A stretch of 64,000 nucleotides of DNA from Cohnella nanjingensis (GCF_014212125.1 NZ_JACJVP010000030.1:165955-229954); one strand, 5' to 3'; counted from the stretch's first letter, positions 15,748 to 24,275 are shown. Translations and numbers: made by a program. Notes: generated from the sequence alone by a model not told the origin.

Positions 15748-16134
15748 TTAGAAAGCGGTCATCCCGCCGTAGCGCGCCAGTTCCTCGATCAGCTTGCGGT
15801 GAATCGGGATGCGGAACTCCATCGGACCCGTCCGATGGACGCCGCCGCGATGATGCACGACGACTTCCTTGGCGTATATCGCATAGTAGGAGCTGCCCGT
15901 GGCGATCGAGCCGAACGACCATTCGCCGCCTCTGCTTCCGCCGGCGGCCGGTCTGCCGCTCTTCACGCTCTCGCAAGGAACGACGCTGATCATATTTTCG
16001 AACAGGATGTAATAATTCATATGCGGCTTCTGCACGACGAGCTCGCGGGTGGAGAGCGTTAATCCGAAGGGACCTTTCTTGTGGGACACCTTCAGCTCGC
16101 CCGTCAACCCCTTGATCTGCATGAAGTCGGCCAT
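15748..16134 (-). CDS. Conserved hypothetical protein, 128 aa
   Basis: A soluble beta-rich protein of unknown role: LTGELKVSHKKGPFGLTLST, then YYILFENMISVVPCES, a glycine/serine loop, then YYAIYAKEVVVHHRGG and EFRIPIHRKLIEEL. The repeated short strands suggest a PH- or SH3-like barrel but no family is certain. Start ATG lies behind GAGAGGAGGCGGC. It converges on bioY and is alone on its strand. Confidence 0.7.
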   Translation of the reverse strand: MADFMQIKGLTGELKVSHKKGPFGLTLSTRELVVQKPHMNYYILFENMISVVPCESVKSGRPAAGGSRGGEWSFGSIATGSSYYAIYAKEVVVHHRGGVHRTGPMEFRIPIHRKLIEELARYGGMTAF

Positions 16135-16302
16135 GGCGCCGCCTCCTCTCCATTTGATAGTCGGGATGCCCGCGCGCCGCCGTCGGCGGGGTGAACGCCC
16201 AGGGACGAAGGTACAAGCGGCGCGACGGGTGCCAGCATACCCTAACAGGTAGGGATTTGGTTAATCCACGCGGAACGAATCAAGGGAGCGTGAACCGGCA
16301 AC

Positions 16303-16917
16303 ATGTCAAGCAGCGTCATGGATTTGAGTCTCTCGCCCGTGAAGGAACAGACCGTCTATCTAACGAACGGCTACCTGCAGGGCGAAGGCAATCAGCTCAC
16401 CTCGCTAAGCGCCGGGAAAAAGATCGTTCTCCAGCACGGCAAGCTGAAGCAGAATGCGACCGTTCAGCACCGCGCGGCGGGCGAATGCTTCATCGGGATG
16501 TTCGAGGTCAACGCCGACCTCGCCAAGCAATTGAAACTCACCGACAACAAGCGATATAAGCTCATGCACGACACGGCCACCGATATCGTCCGAATCGTAG
16601 CCGCTCCCGTCAGCGCCGGCTCCGCGACGCTCCGGCAAGGGCCGAAGCTCGGGGCTCAGGCGCTCTCGATCGGCTACCAGCTGCAATCGCTTCTCGGCAT
16701 TCCCGATACCCGGGGCTTCAGCATGCTCGTGAAGCACCAAGACGCATCCAAGAAGCTGGCCGTCCACACGCCGAGCAACCTGTTCGAGCGCGAGCTCCGC
16801 ATGGCGCCGGGTACGAGCAAGGCGCTGCGCCTGCTCCCCGGCGTTTCTTACGGCCTCCGGTACGACCAGCGTACGCGAACGCTGCTCGTCACGGGCGGAT
16901 CGTCCCCGCGAACCTGA
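16303..16917 (+). CDS. Conserved hypothetical protein, 204 aa
   Basis: No family recognised. There is no signal peptide or membrane segment. Segments KKIVLQHGKLKQNATVQH, LTDNKRYKLMHDTATDIV and KLGAQALSIGYQLQSLLG suggest three similar small barrels, possibly AbrB-like or RNA-binding, but this is inference. Single gene on the plus strand, with GGGAG about 12 bases before the ATG. Confidence 0.65.
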   Translation: MSSSVMDLSLSPVKEQTVYLTNGYLQGEGNQLTSLSAGKKIVLQHGKLKQNATVQHRAAGECFIGMFEVNADLAKQLKLTDNKRYKLMHDTATDIVRIVAAPVSAGSATLRQGPKLGAQALSIGYQLQSLLGIPDTRGFSMLVKHQDASKKLAVHTPSNLFERELRMAPGTSKALRLLPGVSYGLRYDQRTRTLLVTGGSSPRT

Positions 16918-16927
16918 CGGAAGCGCA

Positions 16928-16956
16928 ACGGGCCGCGCTGTATAGGCGCCGCCCGT
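16928..16956. terminator. Hairpin between convergent hypothetical and ricA genes
   Basis: ACGGGC pairs with GCCCGT, with a further CGC/GCG pair inside and a short loop. No proper T run, so termination is only probable. Confidence 0.4.
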
Positions 16957-16978
16957 CTTGGTTATGCCGCTTTATCTG

Positions 16979-17479
16979 TCAATCGCATTCTTCGGGCGCT
17001 TCCGCCGGTTTGGCCGCTTCGACGTCCAACTTTTCCGCGACCGTGTCGCGGATAATGCTGACGATGGATTGCAGCAGGTAGTTCACGTCCGTCTGGCTCT
17101 GCTGGAATTGCTGTACGACCGGCATGCCGTCGAGTTCGTCCTGCAGCACGGAGATCTCTTGCTCGATCTTCTCGACCATCTGCGCATTCTTGAACGTCGT
17201 CTGGAAGGCGACGAGCTCTTTTTGCTTTTTCTTGATCTGCGCGATCAAGCCTTGCACCTTGTCGTGTCCTTGAATGAGACGCTCGGCGCTCTGGTACATC
17301 GATACCTCTTCGGCGGTCGTAATGAGCTGAGCCAATTCTCTGGCACGGGCCAGGATGTCTTCCCGGACGATCAGTTCGCGGTTGTCGTATTCCGGGATGA
17401 TATAGCCTTCGGGCTGACCCAGATCCGGATCTCCGCAATGGTGGTGATCATGGTCATGGTTATGCGCGTGTTGCGACAT
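16979..17479 (-). CDS. ricA: RicA (YmcA), YlbF/YmcA family regulator, 166 aa
   Basis: The YlbF/YmcA helical domain fills residues about 30-150 (DILARARELAQLITTAEEVS, HDKVQGLIAQIKKKQKELV). In B. subtilis RicA forms a complex with RicF (YlbF) and RicT (YaaT) that carries iron-sulfur clusters and steers RNase Y to its targets, affecting sporulation and biofilm formation. Here the N-terminus is an unusual His-rich run (HAHNHDHDHHHC) and the C-terminus ends EECD; these cysteines may hold the cluster. It follows miaB as in Bacillus. Start ATG behind AGGAGGAATTCC. Confidence 0.88.
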   Translation of the reverse strand: MSQHAHNHDHDHHHCGDPDLGQPEGYIIPEYDNRELIVREDILARARELAQLITTAEEVSMYQSAERLIQGHDKVQGLIAQIKKKQKELVAFQTTFKNAQMVEKIEQEISVLQDELDGMPVVQQFQQSQTDVNYLLQSIVSIIRDTVAEKLDVEAAKPAEAPEECD

Positions 17480-17555
17480 GTGTGGAATTCCTCCTGATCT
17501 GTTCGCGGCGGGGTCGCCGATGGGGCGCCTGCCGCGTTCCTCTGCTTGACTAACG

Positions 17556-19127
17556 TTAAGCTCCGAATGTATAAGCTTCCGGCGCGGGTTCGGCTATGCC
17601 GACCGCCTCCGCGCGGATGAACCAAGTCTGCGGCTGCGTCACGCGCACGTAAGCGAATTGCCCGATCCATTCCTTCGGACCTTCGAAATGAATGAGCTTG
17701 TTCGAACGCGTGCGGCCGGACAGGACGTTCGCGTTGTTCTTGCTCTCCCCTTCGACGAGCACCTGGACCACGCGATCCCGGAGCTCCAAGTTGCTCTCCA
17801 GGCTCATCTCGGCGTTCAGTTCGTTCAAGCGCAGCAGACGCTTCCGCTTCTCCTCGTGCGGCACGCTGTCGGCCATATCCGCGGCCGGCGTGCCTTCCCG
17901 TGGCGAGTAGATGAACGTATAGGACATGGAGATGCGCGCCTCGCGCACGAGCGAGAGCGTCTCCTCGAACTGCGCCTCGGTCTCCCCGGGAAATCCGACG
18001 ATGATGTCCGACGTCAGCACGGCGTCCGGCATTGCCTGGCGAATGCGGTCAACAAGCTCCAGGAAGTGCTCTCGCGTGTACTTGCGGCCCATTCGCTTCA
18101 GCACCTCGTTGCTGCCCGATTGGAAGGGCAGGTGAATATGCTCCACGAGGTTGCCGCCCTTCGCGAGCACTTCGATCAGATGGTCGTCGAAGTCCCGCGG
18201 ATGCGAAGTGGTGAACCGCACGCGCGGGATATCGATCTTGCGGATATCGTCCATCAAGTGCGCGAAGCGGTATTCCCGGTCGGTGAAGTCCTTGCCGTAG
18301 GCATTGACGTTCTGCCCGAGCAGGGTGATCTCCTTGAAGCCCTGTCGGGCGAGATCCCGCACTTCGGCGATGACGTCTTCAGGCAGCCGGCTCCGTTCCT
18401 TGCCGCGGGTGTAGGGTACGATGCAGTACGTGCAGAACTTGTCGCAGCCGTACATGATGTTCACCCATGCCCGCAGGCCTTCCCGCTTTTTCGGGAGATT
18501 CTCGATGATGTCGCCTTCCTTGGACCACACCTCGATAACCATCTCTTTGCCGTAATGGGCTTCCTCCAGTAGATGAGGGAGACGGTGAATATTGTGCGTG
18601 CCGAACACCATGTCGACGTACGGATGCTTGTGCATGATCCGGTTCACGACGGCCGCTTCCTGCGACATGCATCCGCAGACGCCGAGGATCAGCTCCGGAC
18701 GCTGCAGCTTCAGCCTCTTCAAGTGGCCGAGCTCGCCGTATACTTTGTCTTCCGCGTTCTCGCGGACGGCGCACGTATTCAGCAGGATGACGTCGGCTTC
18801 GCTGCGGTCGTCCGCAGCAGTATATCCCATCTCCTCGAACAGTCCGCGCATCACTTCCGTGTCGTGTTCGTTCATCTGGCAGCCGTAGGTATAGATCATA
18901 TACTTGCGGCCCTGTCCCAGACGGCGCAGCGATTCCGGAACGGCTTGTTCGTAATGGACCTTGATGTCTTCCTTGCCGCGCTGCTTCTCCTGCCGGTAGT
19001 CCGGTTCGGAGACGATGTGAATGCGGCGGCCGTCCAGACGGATCGTTCGGCCGCGCTCGTCCTCGGAGATCAGCTTGGCGCCGGAGAAATCGAAGTATTT
19101 GCTATAATCCTTGTTCTCGTGAGCCAA
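17556..19127 (-). CDS. miaB: MiaB, tRNA methylthiotransferase, 523 aa
   Basis: A radical-SAM enzyme that converts i6A37 of tRNA to ms2i6A. Order: UPF0004 domain with three cysteines (TYGCQMNEHDTEV, NTCAVREN, GVCGCM), radical-SAM CxxxCxxC as CDKFCTYC with IVPYTRG after it, then the C-terminal TRAM domain. The family start is TTG at 19127, behind GAGGAGGGTACGCG; a frame to 19157 adds ten residues without a site. A promoter lies at 19198-19227. In Bacillus miaB also sits next to ymcA. Confidence 0.95.
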   Translation of the reverse strand: MAHENKDYSKYFDFSGAKLISEDERGRTIRLDGRRIHIVSEPDYRQEKQRGKEDIKVHYEQAVPESLRRLGQGRKYMIYTYGCQMNEHDTEVMRGLFEEMGYTAADDRSEADVILLNTCAVRENAEDKVYGELGHLKRLKLQRPELILGVCGCMSQEAAVVNRIMHKHPYVDMVFGTHNIHRLPHLLEEAHYGKEMVIEVWSKEGDIIENLPKKREGLRAWVNIMYGCDKFCTYCIVPYTRGKERSRLPEDVIAEVRDLARQGFKEITLLGQNVNAYGKDFTDREYRFAHLMDDIRKIDIPRVRFTTSHPRDFDDHLIEVLAKGGNLVEHIHLPFQSGSNEVLKRMGRKYTREHFLELVDRIRQAMPDAVLTSDIIVGFPGETEAQFEETLSLVREARISMSYTFIYSPREGTPAADMADSVPHEEKRKRLLRLNELNAEMSLESNLELRDRVVQVLVEGESKNNANVLSGRTRSNKLIHFEGPKEWIGQFAYVRVTQPQTWFIRAEAVGIAEPAPEAYTFGA

Positions 19128-19197
19128 CGCGTACCCTCCTCGCGCGGTCTGCGGCAAGCCGTCCCAACGCTATTCCGCGCATTGTTTAATCCACCGT

Positions 19198-19227
19198 ATT
19201 ATAGCATGAGCGGCCGGAAAGTGTCAT
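19198..19227 (-). promoter_or_regulatory. Sigma-A promoter for miaB-ricA
   Basis: ATGACA (-35), 18-bp spacer, TATAAT (-10) with an extended TGC just before it. About 70 bp upstream of the miaB start. Confidence 0.7.
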
Positions 19228-19244
19228 GTCGCGGAAGGGCGGCG

Positions 19245-19823
19245 TCAGTCTACGATCTCGCCGTATTCGCCGGTCGCGACGCCGGCCGCGTTGCCCTCGT
19301 CCGTGTCGATATGCATGTCCAGCGCAAATTGGTCCGACACCCGCGCGACGACGTTGCCGAAGACGAGTCCGCGTTCGCCGCCGACCCGCACGCGCAGCAG
19401 CTGCTTGTCCGCGACGCCGAAGCGCTCGGCGTCGGAGGTGTGCATGTGGAGATGTCTCGCGGCGACGATGACGCCTTGCTCGACGGTCACTTCGCCGGCC
19501 GGCCCGACGATGCGAATGCCGGGCGTGCCTTTGATCTTGCCCGACTCGCGTACCGGCGGGTTCAGCCCCAACGCGAACGCGTCGGTGCGCGAGACTTCCA
19601 GCTGCGTAGCCGGACGCGTCGGTCCGAGAATGCGCACCTTGGCGAACGCGCCCTTCGGACCGTATACGGCCACCGTCTCGTTCGCGGCGAACTGCCCGGG
19701 CTGCGACAACGGCTTCATCTCGGTCAGCGCGGCCCCTTCGCCGAATAACGCGGCGACATGCGCTTCCGTGAGATGGATATGGCGCGCCGAGACGCCGACG
19801 GGTACTTTTTTTGCTTCGCTCAT
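19245..19823 (-). CDS. pduL: PduL-type phosphotransacylase, 192 aa
   Basis: The PduL family swaps CoA for phosphate on acyl groups (phosphotransacetylase/propanoyltransferase). Its two zinc-site motifs are visible: VGVSARHIHLT at the start and IVAARHLHMH in the middle, with a third ligand in LDMHIDTDEGNAA. No microcompartment shell genes are near, and the protein lacks an encapsulation peptide, so it should act free in the cytosol. It lies beside korAB; an oxoacid-to-acyl-phosphate route is a reasonable inference. A -10 box TATAAT is at 19856-19861. Confidence 0.9.
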   Translation of the reverse strand: MSEAKKVPVGVSARHIHLTEAHVAALFGEGAALTEMKPLSQPGQFAANETVAVYGPKGAFAKVRILGPTRPATQLEVSRTDAFALGLNPPVRESGKIKGTPGIRIVGPAGEVTVEQGVIVAARHLHMHTSDAERFGVADKQLLRVRVGGERGLVFGNVVARVSDQFALDMHIDTDEGNAAGVATGEYGEIVD

Positions 19824-19855
19824 GGAGACTCCACCTTTCAGACTGCTTTTTCGTT

Positions 19856-19861
19856 ATTATA
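19856..19861 (-). promoter_or_regulatory. -10 box for pduL
   Basis: TATAAT about 33 bp before the ATG at 19823, with no clear -35 hexamer. The positioning is right for a primary promoter. Confidence 0.45.
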
Positions 19862-19918
19862 GCGCATCGGCGAAGCGCGGCGCGAACGGGGAACCCCGCG
19901 ATTTCCGCGAATCGGACC

Positions 19919-19970
19919 GATATTTGAACGCTGCCACCATTTTGTCGAAATCTTCCTGCAACGCGAAGCG
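19919..19970 (-). pseudogene. Degenerate copy of the korB 3' end
   Basis: The minus strand reads LQEDFDKMVAAFKY, closely like the KorB terminus SRDDFDKLVKEFK found 137 bp away, and the underlying bases agree at most positions. The stop codon is changed to TAT. This looks like a partial duplication that has decayed. Confidence 0.45.
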
Positions 19971-20017
19971 TCCGAGTACCCCTCGCTCGCCGGTCGGACG
20001 CTGAACGACAAAGGAAA

Positions 20018-20040
20018 AGAGCTGCCGGAGGGCAGCCCTT
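20018..20040 (-). terminator. Terminator after korB
   Basis: On the minus strand GGGCTGCC ctcc GGCAGCTC then TTTTCCTTT. About 17 bp downstream of the korB stop. Confidence 0.75.
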
Positions 20041-20056
20041 TCGCGAGATTCGAAGC

Positions 20057-20923
20057 TTATTTGAATTCCTTCACCAGCTTGTCGAAGTCGTCGCGCGACA
20101 GCGTCAGATCCTGCTTGGCCAGCGCTTCCGGCTTGAAGCCGACCGCGAGGTCCTCGTACGACGGGCGCGTCTTGTCTTGATAGATCAAGCCGGTCAGCAT
20201 GCCGTTCGTCTCCATGATCTTCGTCATGGCGGCGATCCGGTTCGACGGGTCATAATCCGGGAACTGTTCCAGATTCACGATGTTCTCCTTGAACCAGTCG
20301 TATGTGTTCACCTTGTTGAAGGTGACGCACGGGCTGAAGACGTTGATCAGCGAGAAGCCCTTGTGGCTGAGGCCCGCTTCGATCAAGGTAGTCAACTGCT
20401 TCAGATCGCTGGAGAACGACTGCGCGACGAACGTCGCACCCGCCGACAGCGCGATCTCGAGCGGAGACAACGTGGACTCGATCGAGCCTTCCGGCGTCGA
20501 CTTCGTCTTGAAGCCCTCGGCGCTGCGCGGGGAGGTTTGTCCCTTCGTCAAACCGTAGATCTGGTTGTCCATGACGATGTAGGTGATGTCGAGGTTGCGG
20601 CGGATGGCGTGCACGGTATGGCCCATCCCGATCGCGAAGCCGTCTCCGTCGCCGCCGGAAGCGATGACCGTCAGCTCGCGGTTCGCGAGCTTGACGCCTT
20701 GGGCGATCGGCAGCGCGCGGCCGTGGATGCCGTGCAAGCCGTATGCGTTAATGTAGCCGGAGATCCGGCCCGAACAGCCGATCCCGGAGATGACGGCCAA
20801 CTGCTCGGGCTCGAGCCCGATATTCGCCGCGGCCCGCTGAATGGCGGCCTGCACGGAGAAGTCGCCGCAGCCAGGGCACCAGTTCGGCTTGACGTTGTTG
20901 CGGAACTCCTTGAATGTAGCCAT
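20057..20923 (-). CDS. korB: 2-oxoacid:ferredoxin oxidoreductase, beta subunit, 288 aa
   Basis: The thiamine-diphosphate subunit. WCPGCGDFSVQAAIQ begins the fold, GIGCSGRISGYINAYG and the GDGDGFAIGMGH region form the TPP/Mg site, and NQIYGLTKGQTSPRS matches the family. With KorA it oxidatively decarboxylates a 2-oxoacid (2-oxoglutarate or pyruvate) and passes electrons to ferredoxin. The gene follows korA with a 1-bp gap and shares its promoter. Aerobic Bacillales carry such a two-subunit enzyme beside the TCA cycle. Confidence 0.93.
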   Translation of the reverse strand: MATFKEFRNNVKPNWCPGCGDFSVQAAIQRAAANIGLEPEQLAVISGIGCSGRISGYINAYGLHGIHGRALPIAQGVKLANRELTVIASGGDGDGFAIGMGHTVHAIRRNLDITYIVMDNQIYGLTKGQTSPRSAEGFKTKSTPEGSIESTLSPLEIALSAGATFVAQSFSSDLKQLTTLIEAGLSHKGFSLINVFSPCVTFNKVNTYDWFKENIVNLEQFPDYDPSNRIAAMTKIMETNGMLTGLIYQDKTRPSYEDLAVGFKPEALAKQDLTLSRDDFDKLVKEFK

Positions 20924-20924
20924 C

Positions 20925-22661
20925 TTAGTTCAGCTCCTTGCAGGCGTTGTAGATTTCGGAAGGCAGGAACGGCGTGCCGTCGTATTTGAGCAGGTTCACG
21001 ATCTTGTCGTGGTAGCCTACGTTCTGTTTGATCAGGTTGGCGAGCTGGCCGGTCGCGTTGTTCTCCAGGACGACGACCTGCTTCGCGCGCTGCAGATAAG
21101 GCTCGATCAGGTCGTTCGGGAACGGATGCATCTGACGGACGGTAATGTGCTTCGTCGCGATGCCCTCCTGCGCCAGGCGCGCCTGGGCTTCGTTGATCGT
21201 GCCGCCCGTCGAGCCCATCGAGACGACGAGCAGGTCGGCAGGCTCGGACGGTCCGTCCGCCTTGACGGCGTCCGTAATCCGAAGTTGGCTGAGCTTGCCG
21301 AGACGTTTGTCCATCATCTTCCGGCGGTTGACCGCGCTCTCGGACGGCCGGCCTTCTTGGTCGTGCTCGACGCCGGTCACATGGTGGATGCCGTGCTTCG
21401 CGCCCGGGAGCACGCGAGGCGAGATGCCGTCTTCGGTGAACGCGTAACGCGGGAACAGCTTGTTGTCTTCGCGCGGCTCCAGCTCTTCGGTGACGAGCTT
21501 GCCTCGTTCGATCGCGATACGGTCGTAGTCGAGCTGCTCGCAAGACTGCTTGCCGAGCGACAGCTGCAGATCGGTCGCGACGATGACCGGCACTTGGTAG
21601 GTCTCCGCGATGTTGAACGCCTCGATCATATCGTAGAAGCATTCCTCGATCGTGCTAGGCGCGATGACGACCTTCGGGATCTCTCCGTGGGTGCCGTAGA
21701 TGAGCGCGTTGATGTCGGATTGCTCCTGCTTCGTCGGCAGCCCCGTCGAAGGACCGCCCCGCTGGGTGTCGATGATGACGAGCGGCGTCTCGGTCATGCC
21801 GGACAAGCCGATCGCTTCCATCATGAGCGAGAGGCCGGGACCCGCGGACGCGGTCATCGTCCGCACGCCGCCGTAGTTGGCGCCGATCGCCATCGTCACC
21901 GCCGCGATCTCGTCCTCCGTCTGAATGACCGTACCGCCGAACTTCGGCAGCTTCTTGATTAAGTACTCCATGACCTCCGACGCCGGGGTGATCGGATAGG
22001 CGGACATCAGGCGGCAGCCGGCCGCGATCGATCCGAGGCCCATGGCTTCATTGCCGATCATGAACAGCTTCTGCTTGCCGTCGGCTTCCTCCAGCTTGAA
22101 CGCTTCCAGCGGACCGCCGGCTTGCGCCAGCACGAAGTCGCCGCCGCGCTTTACGGCCTCGATATTCTTCTCGACGACGGCCGCGCCTTTACGTCCGAAC
22201 TCCTCTTGGACCGCCTGGTTGAACACTTCCATCGGCAGCCCGAGCAGCGCCCAGGAAGCCCCCGACGCGACCATGTTCTTCATGAGCGAGGTGCCGAGCT
22301 CTTCGGCGATCGCCGTGATCGGGACCGCGAACAGCTGCGCGCTCACGCCCTCCGGCACCGTCGGATTGAACTTGGCGTCCGCGACGATGACGCCGCCTGC
22401 GCGCAGCTCCTTCGCGTTCAGATCGACGCTCTCCTGGTCGAACGCCACCAGAATGTCCAGATCGTCCGAGATCGCGCGGATCGGCTTGGTACTGATGCGG
22501 ATCTTGTTGTTCGTGTGTCCGCCCTTGATCCGGGAGGAAAAGTGCCGGTACCCGTACAGGTAATAACCCAGCCGGTTCAAAGCCGTGGAGAAAATCCGGT
22601 CCGTACTTTCCACGCCTTCCCCTTGTTGGCCGCCAATTTTCCATGACAGTTGACTGATCAC
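20925..22661 (-). CDS. korA: 2-oxoacid:ferredoxin oxidoreductase, alpha subunit (gamma-alpha fusion), 578 aa
   Basis: Residues 1-190 are the gamma (CoA-binding) domain, starting SWKIGGQQGEGVESTDRIF; residues about 200-578 are the alpha (pyrimidine-binding) domain with GNEAMGLGSIAAGCRLMSAY, the YPITPASEVMEYL pattern, and a STGLPTKQEQSDIN motif. The fusion is usual for the two-subunit form. GTG start behind GGAGATG. A sigma-A promoter with spacing 17 lies at 22776-22804. Confidence 0.93.
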   Translation of the reverse strand: MISQLSWKIGGQQGEGVESTDRIFSTALNRLGYYLYGYRHFSSRIKGGHTNNKIRISTKPIRAISDDLDILVAFDQESVDLNAKELRAGGVIVADAKFNPTVPEGVSAQLFAVPITAIAEELGTSLMKNMVASGASWALLGLPMEVFNQAVQEEFGRKGAAVVEKNIEAVKRGGDFVLAQAGGPLEAFKLEEADGKQKLFMIGNEAMGLGSIAAGCRLMSAYPITPASEVMEYLIKKLPKFGGTVIQTEDEIAAVTMAIGANYGGVRTMTASAGPGLSLMMEAIGLSGMTETPLVIIDTQRGGPSTGLPTKQEQSDINALIYGTHGEIPKVVIAPSTIEECFYDMIEAFNIAETYQVPVIVATDLQLSLGKQSCEQLDYDRIAIERGKLVTEELEPREDNKLFPRYAFTEDGISPRVLPGAKHGIHHVTGVEHDQEGRPSESAVNRRKMMDKRLGKLSQLRITDAVKADGPSEPADLLVVSMGSTGGTINEAQARLAQEGIATKHITVRQMHPFPNDLIEPYLQRAKQVVVLENNATGQLANLIKQNVGYHDKIVNLLKYDGTPFLPSEIYNACKELN

Positions 22662-22775
22662 AATAACATCTCCTCTAATCTCTGGTTCGACCTTTATGAT
22701 GAAGCGCGCTGCGTGTCCTGCTTATGCATGCAGATGATAATGAAAGAAAATTCACGAACTTGTTTGACCACATAA

Positions 22776-22804
22776 ATTTTATGATTCGCAGGGTTAAATT
22801 GCAA
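22776..22804 (-). promoter_or_regulatory. Sigma-A promoter for korAB
   Basis: TTGCAA (-35), 17-bp spacer, TAAAAT (-10), about 115 bp before the korA start. The gap (22662-22881) holds nothing else apparent. Confidence 0.65.
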
Positions 22805-22881
22805 GCCTTTCCGCCCAAATGAATGTATAACTCTTTTTGATGAAACACATACGTTTCCGATATAAATGATACGTTATTCGA

Positions 22882-23832
22882 TCATTCTCGCAGATTCGTC
22901 GTCAAAAACCGACGAACGTTTCCGCTCAGCCATCCCTTGACCCATGCTTCGGGGTATCGGCGGATCAGCGCCTCCGCGAGCGCCGGATATTCGCCCGGAT
23001 GGGACAGCCCCTGGACGTGCACTTCGATCCCGTCGAAATCCGAGCCGAACGCAATATGGCGCTCGCCGCCCAGCCCGCAGACATGCTCCACCTGGCGAAG
23101 CACGTCGTCGATGGTCGCAGGCCCAGGCACCGTCACGAAGTAGGGCACGAACGTAAGGCCGACGAGGCCGTCCACCGCGATCAGCGCGCGAATCTGGTCG
23201 TCCGTCAGATTGCGGGGATTGTCGCACAGCCGCCTGCTGTTCGAGTGCGAAGCAAAAAAAGGACGCGACGCCGCATCCGCCAAATCCCAGAAGCCGCGAT
23301 CGGACAAATGCGAGACGTCGATCAGAATGCCCAGCTTCTCGCATTCGGCCACCAGCTGCCGGCCGGCCTTCGTCAATCCGCCGCCGCGCGGTTCGCCTAC
23401 GCCGTCGCAGGCCCAGTTGGCATGGTTCCAGGTCGGCCCCAAGAGCCGCAAGCCCAAGCGGTGCAGCAGCCGGAGCGCCCACCATTGTCCCTGCAGGGCG
23501 TTCACGCCTTCCAGCGACAGAAGGGCTCCCGTTAAGCCCGGATCGGTCCCGCTCAGCACCGATTCGACGTCGGCCGGCTTGCGGACGAGCCGCATGCCTT
23601 CGCAGGTCAGCACTTTGGACCAGAACAGTTCCGCCGCCCGCAGCAGCGTCTCCGGCGTCTTGGCCAGCTCGTCCGGCACCCACATCGCGAACACTTGAAG
23701 ACCGATCCCGCCTTGGCGGAGCCTCCCGAGCGTGACATCCAGCTTGCCGTCGTTCGGCGGTCCCAGCGTGACCTTATCGTCACGCAGCATTTTGCTCAGC
23801 ACGTCGCAATGCAAATCGGCTACTTGTCTCAT
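22882..23832 (-). CDS. Membrane dipeptidase (peptidase M19), 317 aa
   Basis: A zinc dipeptidase of the renal-dipeptidase family. Metal and catalytic residues visible are DLHCDVL (H-x-D), the bridging Glu in SLEGVNALQ, the His of DVSHLSD and SHSNSRRL, and the Asp of GSDFDGI. No signal peptide, so it is cytosolic. ATG at 23832 follows GGGAGGCAACCTG; the frame extends upstream to 23931 but without a site and across a structured RNA. It may recycle dipeptides, including D-amino-acid ones. Confidence 0.9.
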   Translation of the reverse strand: MRQVADLHCDVLSKMLRDDKVTLGPPNDGKLDVTLGRLRQGGIGLQVFAMWVPDELAKTPETLLRAAELFWSKVLTCEGMRLVRKPADVESVLSGTDPGLTGALLSLEGVNALQGQWWALRLLHRLGLRLLGPTWNHANWACDGVGEPRGGGLTKAGRQLVAECEKLGILIDVSHLSDRGFWDLADAASRPFFASHSNSRRLCDNPRNLTDDQIRALIAVDGLVGLTFVPYFVTVPGPATIDDVLRQVEHVCGLGGERHIAFGSDFDGIEVHVQGLSHPGEYPALAEALIRRYPEAWVKGWLSGNVRRFLTTNLRE

Positions 23833-23861
23833 CAGGTTGCCTCCCTCTCTCTTATACGCAA

Positions 23862-23936
23862 CAAAAAAACCTGTATCCGCGATGACGCTCCGGCGGCATC
23901 CAAGCGCCGCAACCGCGTGCATCCCTCTCAACAGGT
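23862..23936 (-). terminator. Compact structured RNA ending in a T7 run, between spoVS and dipeptidase genes
   Basis: On the minus strand ACCTGT ... ACAGGT closes a 68-base multi-branched element that contains a GCGGC/GCCGC hairpin, followed by seven T. It serves as the spoVS terminator, or as an attenuator in the leader of the dipeptidase gene 30 bp downstream. Confidence 0.6.
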
Positions 23937-23965
23937 CGACGATTCGTGCATCGTGCTTCTCCTCG

Positions 23966-24226
23966 TTATCGCGGCTCGACGATCAGCTTAATCGCCGTGC
24001 GGTCCTCCCCATCGATCACGATATCCGTAAACGCCGGAATGCAGATCAAGTCCACGCCGCTCGGCGCGACGAAGCCGCGAGCGATCGCGACCGCCTTGAT
24101 CGCCTGATTCAGCGCGCCAGCGCCGATGGCTTGCAATTCAGCGCCTCCGCGCTCCCGTAGCACCCCAGCTAAAGCGCCTGCGACGGAGTTTGGGTTCGAT
24201 TTTGCCGAAACCTTTAATACTTCCAT
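23966..24226 (-). CDS. spoVS: SpoVS, stage V sporulation protein S, 86 aa
   Basis: Full-length match to the SpoVS family (standard 86 residues), an Alba-like fold: EVLKVSAKSNPNSVAGALAG, GAGALNQAIKAVAIARGFVA and FTDIVIDGEDRTAIKLIVEP. In B. subtilis SpoVS is needed for coat assembly and cortex formation and is transcribed by sigma-H. A perfect sigma-H type promoter lies 50 bp upstream. In Bacillus it follows ymdB directly; here four tandem repeats separate the two. Confidence 0.97.
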   Translation of the reverse strand: MEVLKVSAKSNPNSVAGALAGVLRERGGAELQAIGAGALNQAIKAVAIARGFVAPSGVDLICIPAFTDIVIDGEDRTAIKLIVEPR

Positions 24227-24275
24227 GACCAGTTCCTCCTCAGGGGTAAAAGGATGGGCCCACTAACGGATACTT

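Noticed and set aside
23862..23936. T-box riboswitch upstream of the dipeptidase gene
   Set aside because: AGGGATGCACGCGG is faintly like the T-box motif, but there is no room for a specifier stem between spoVS and this element and the core bases do not match.
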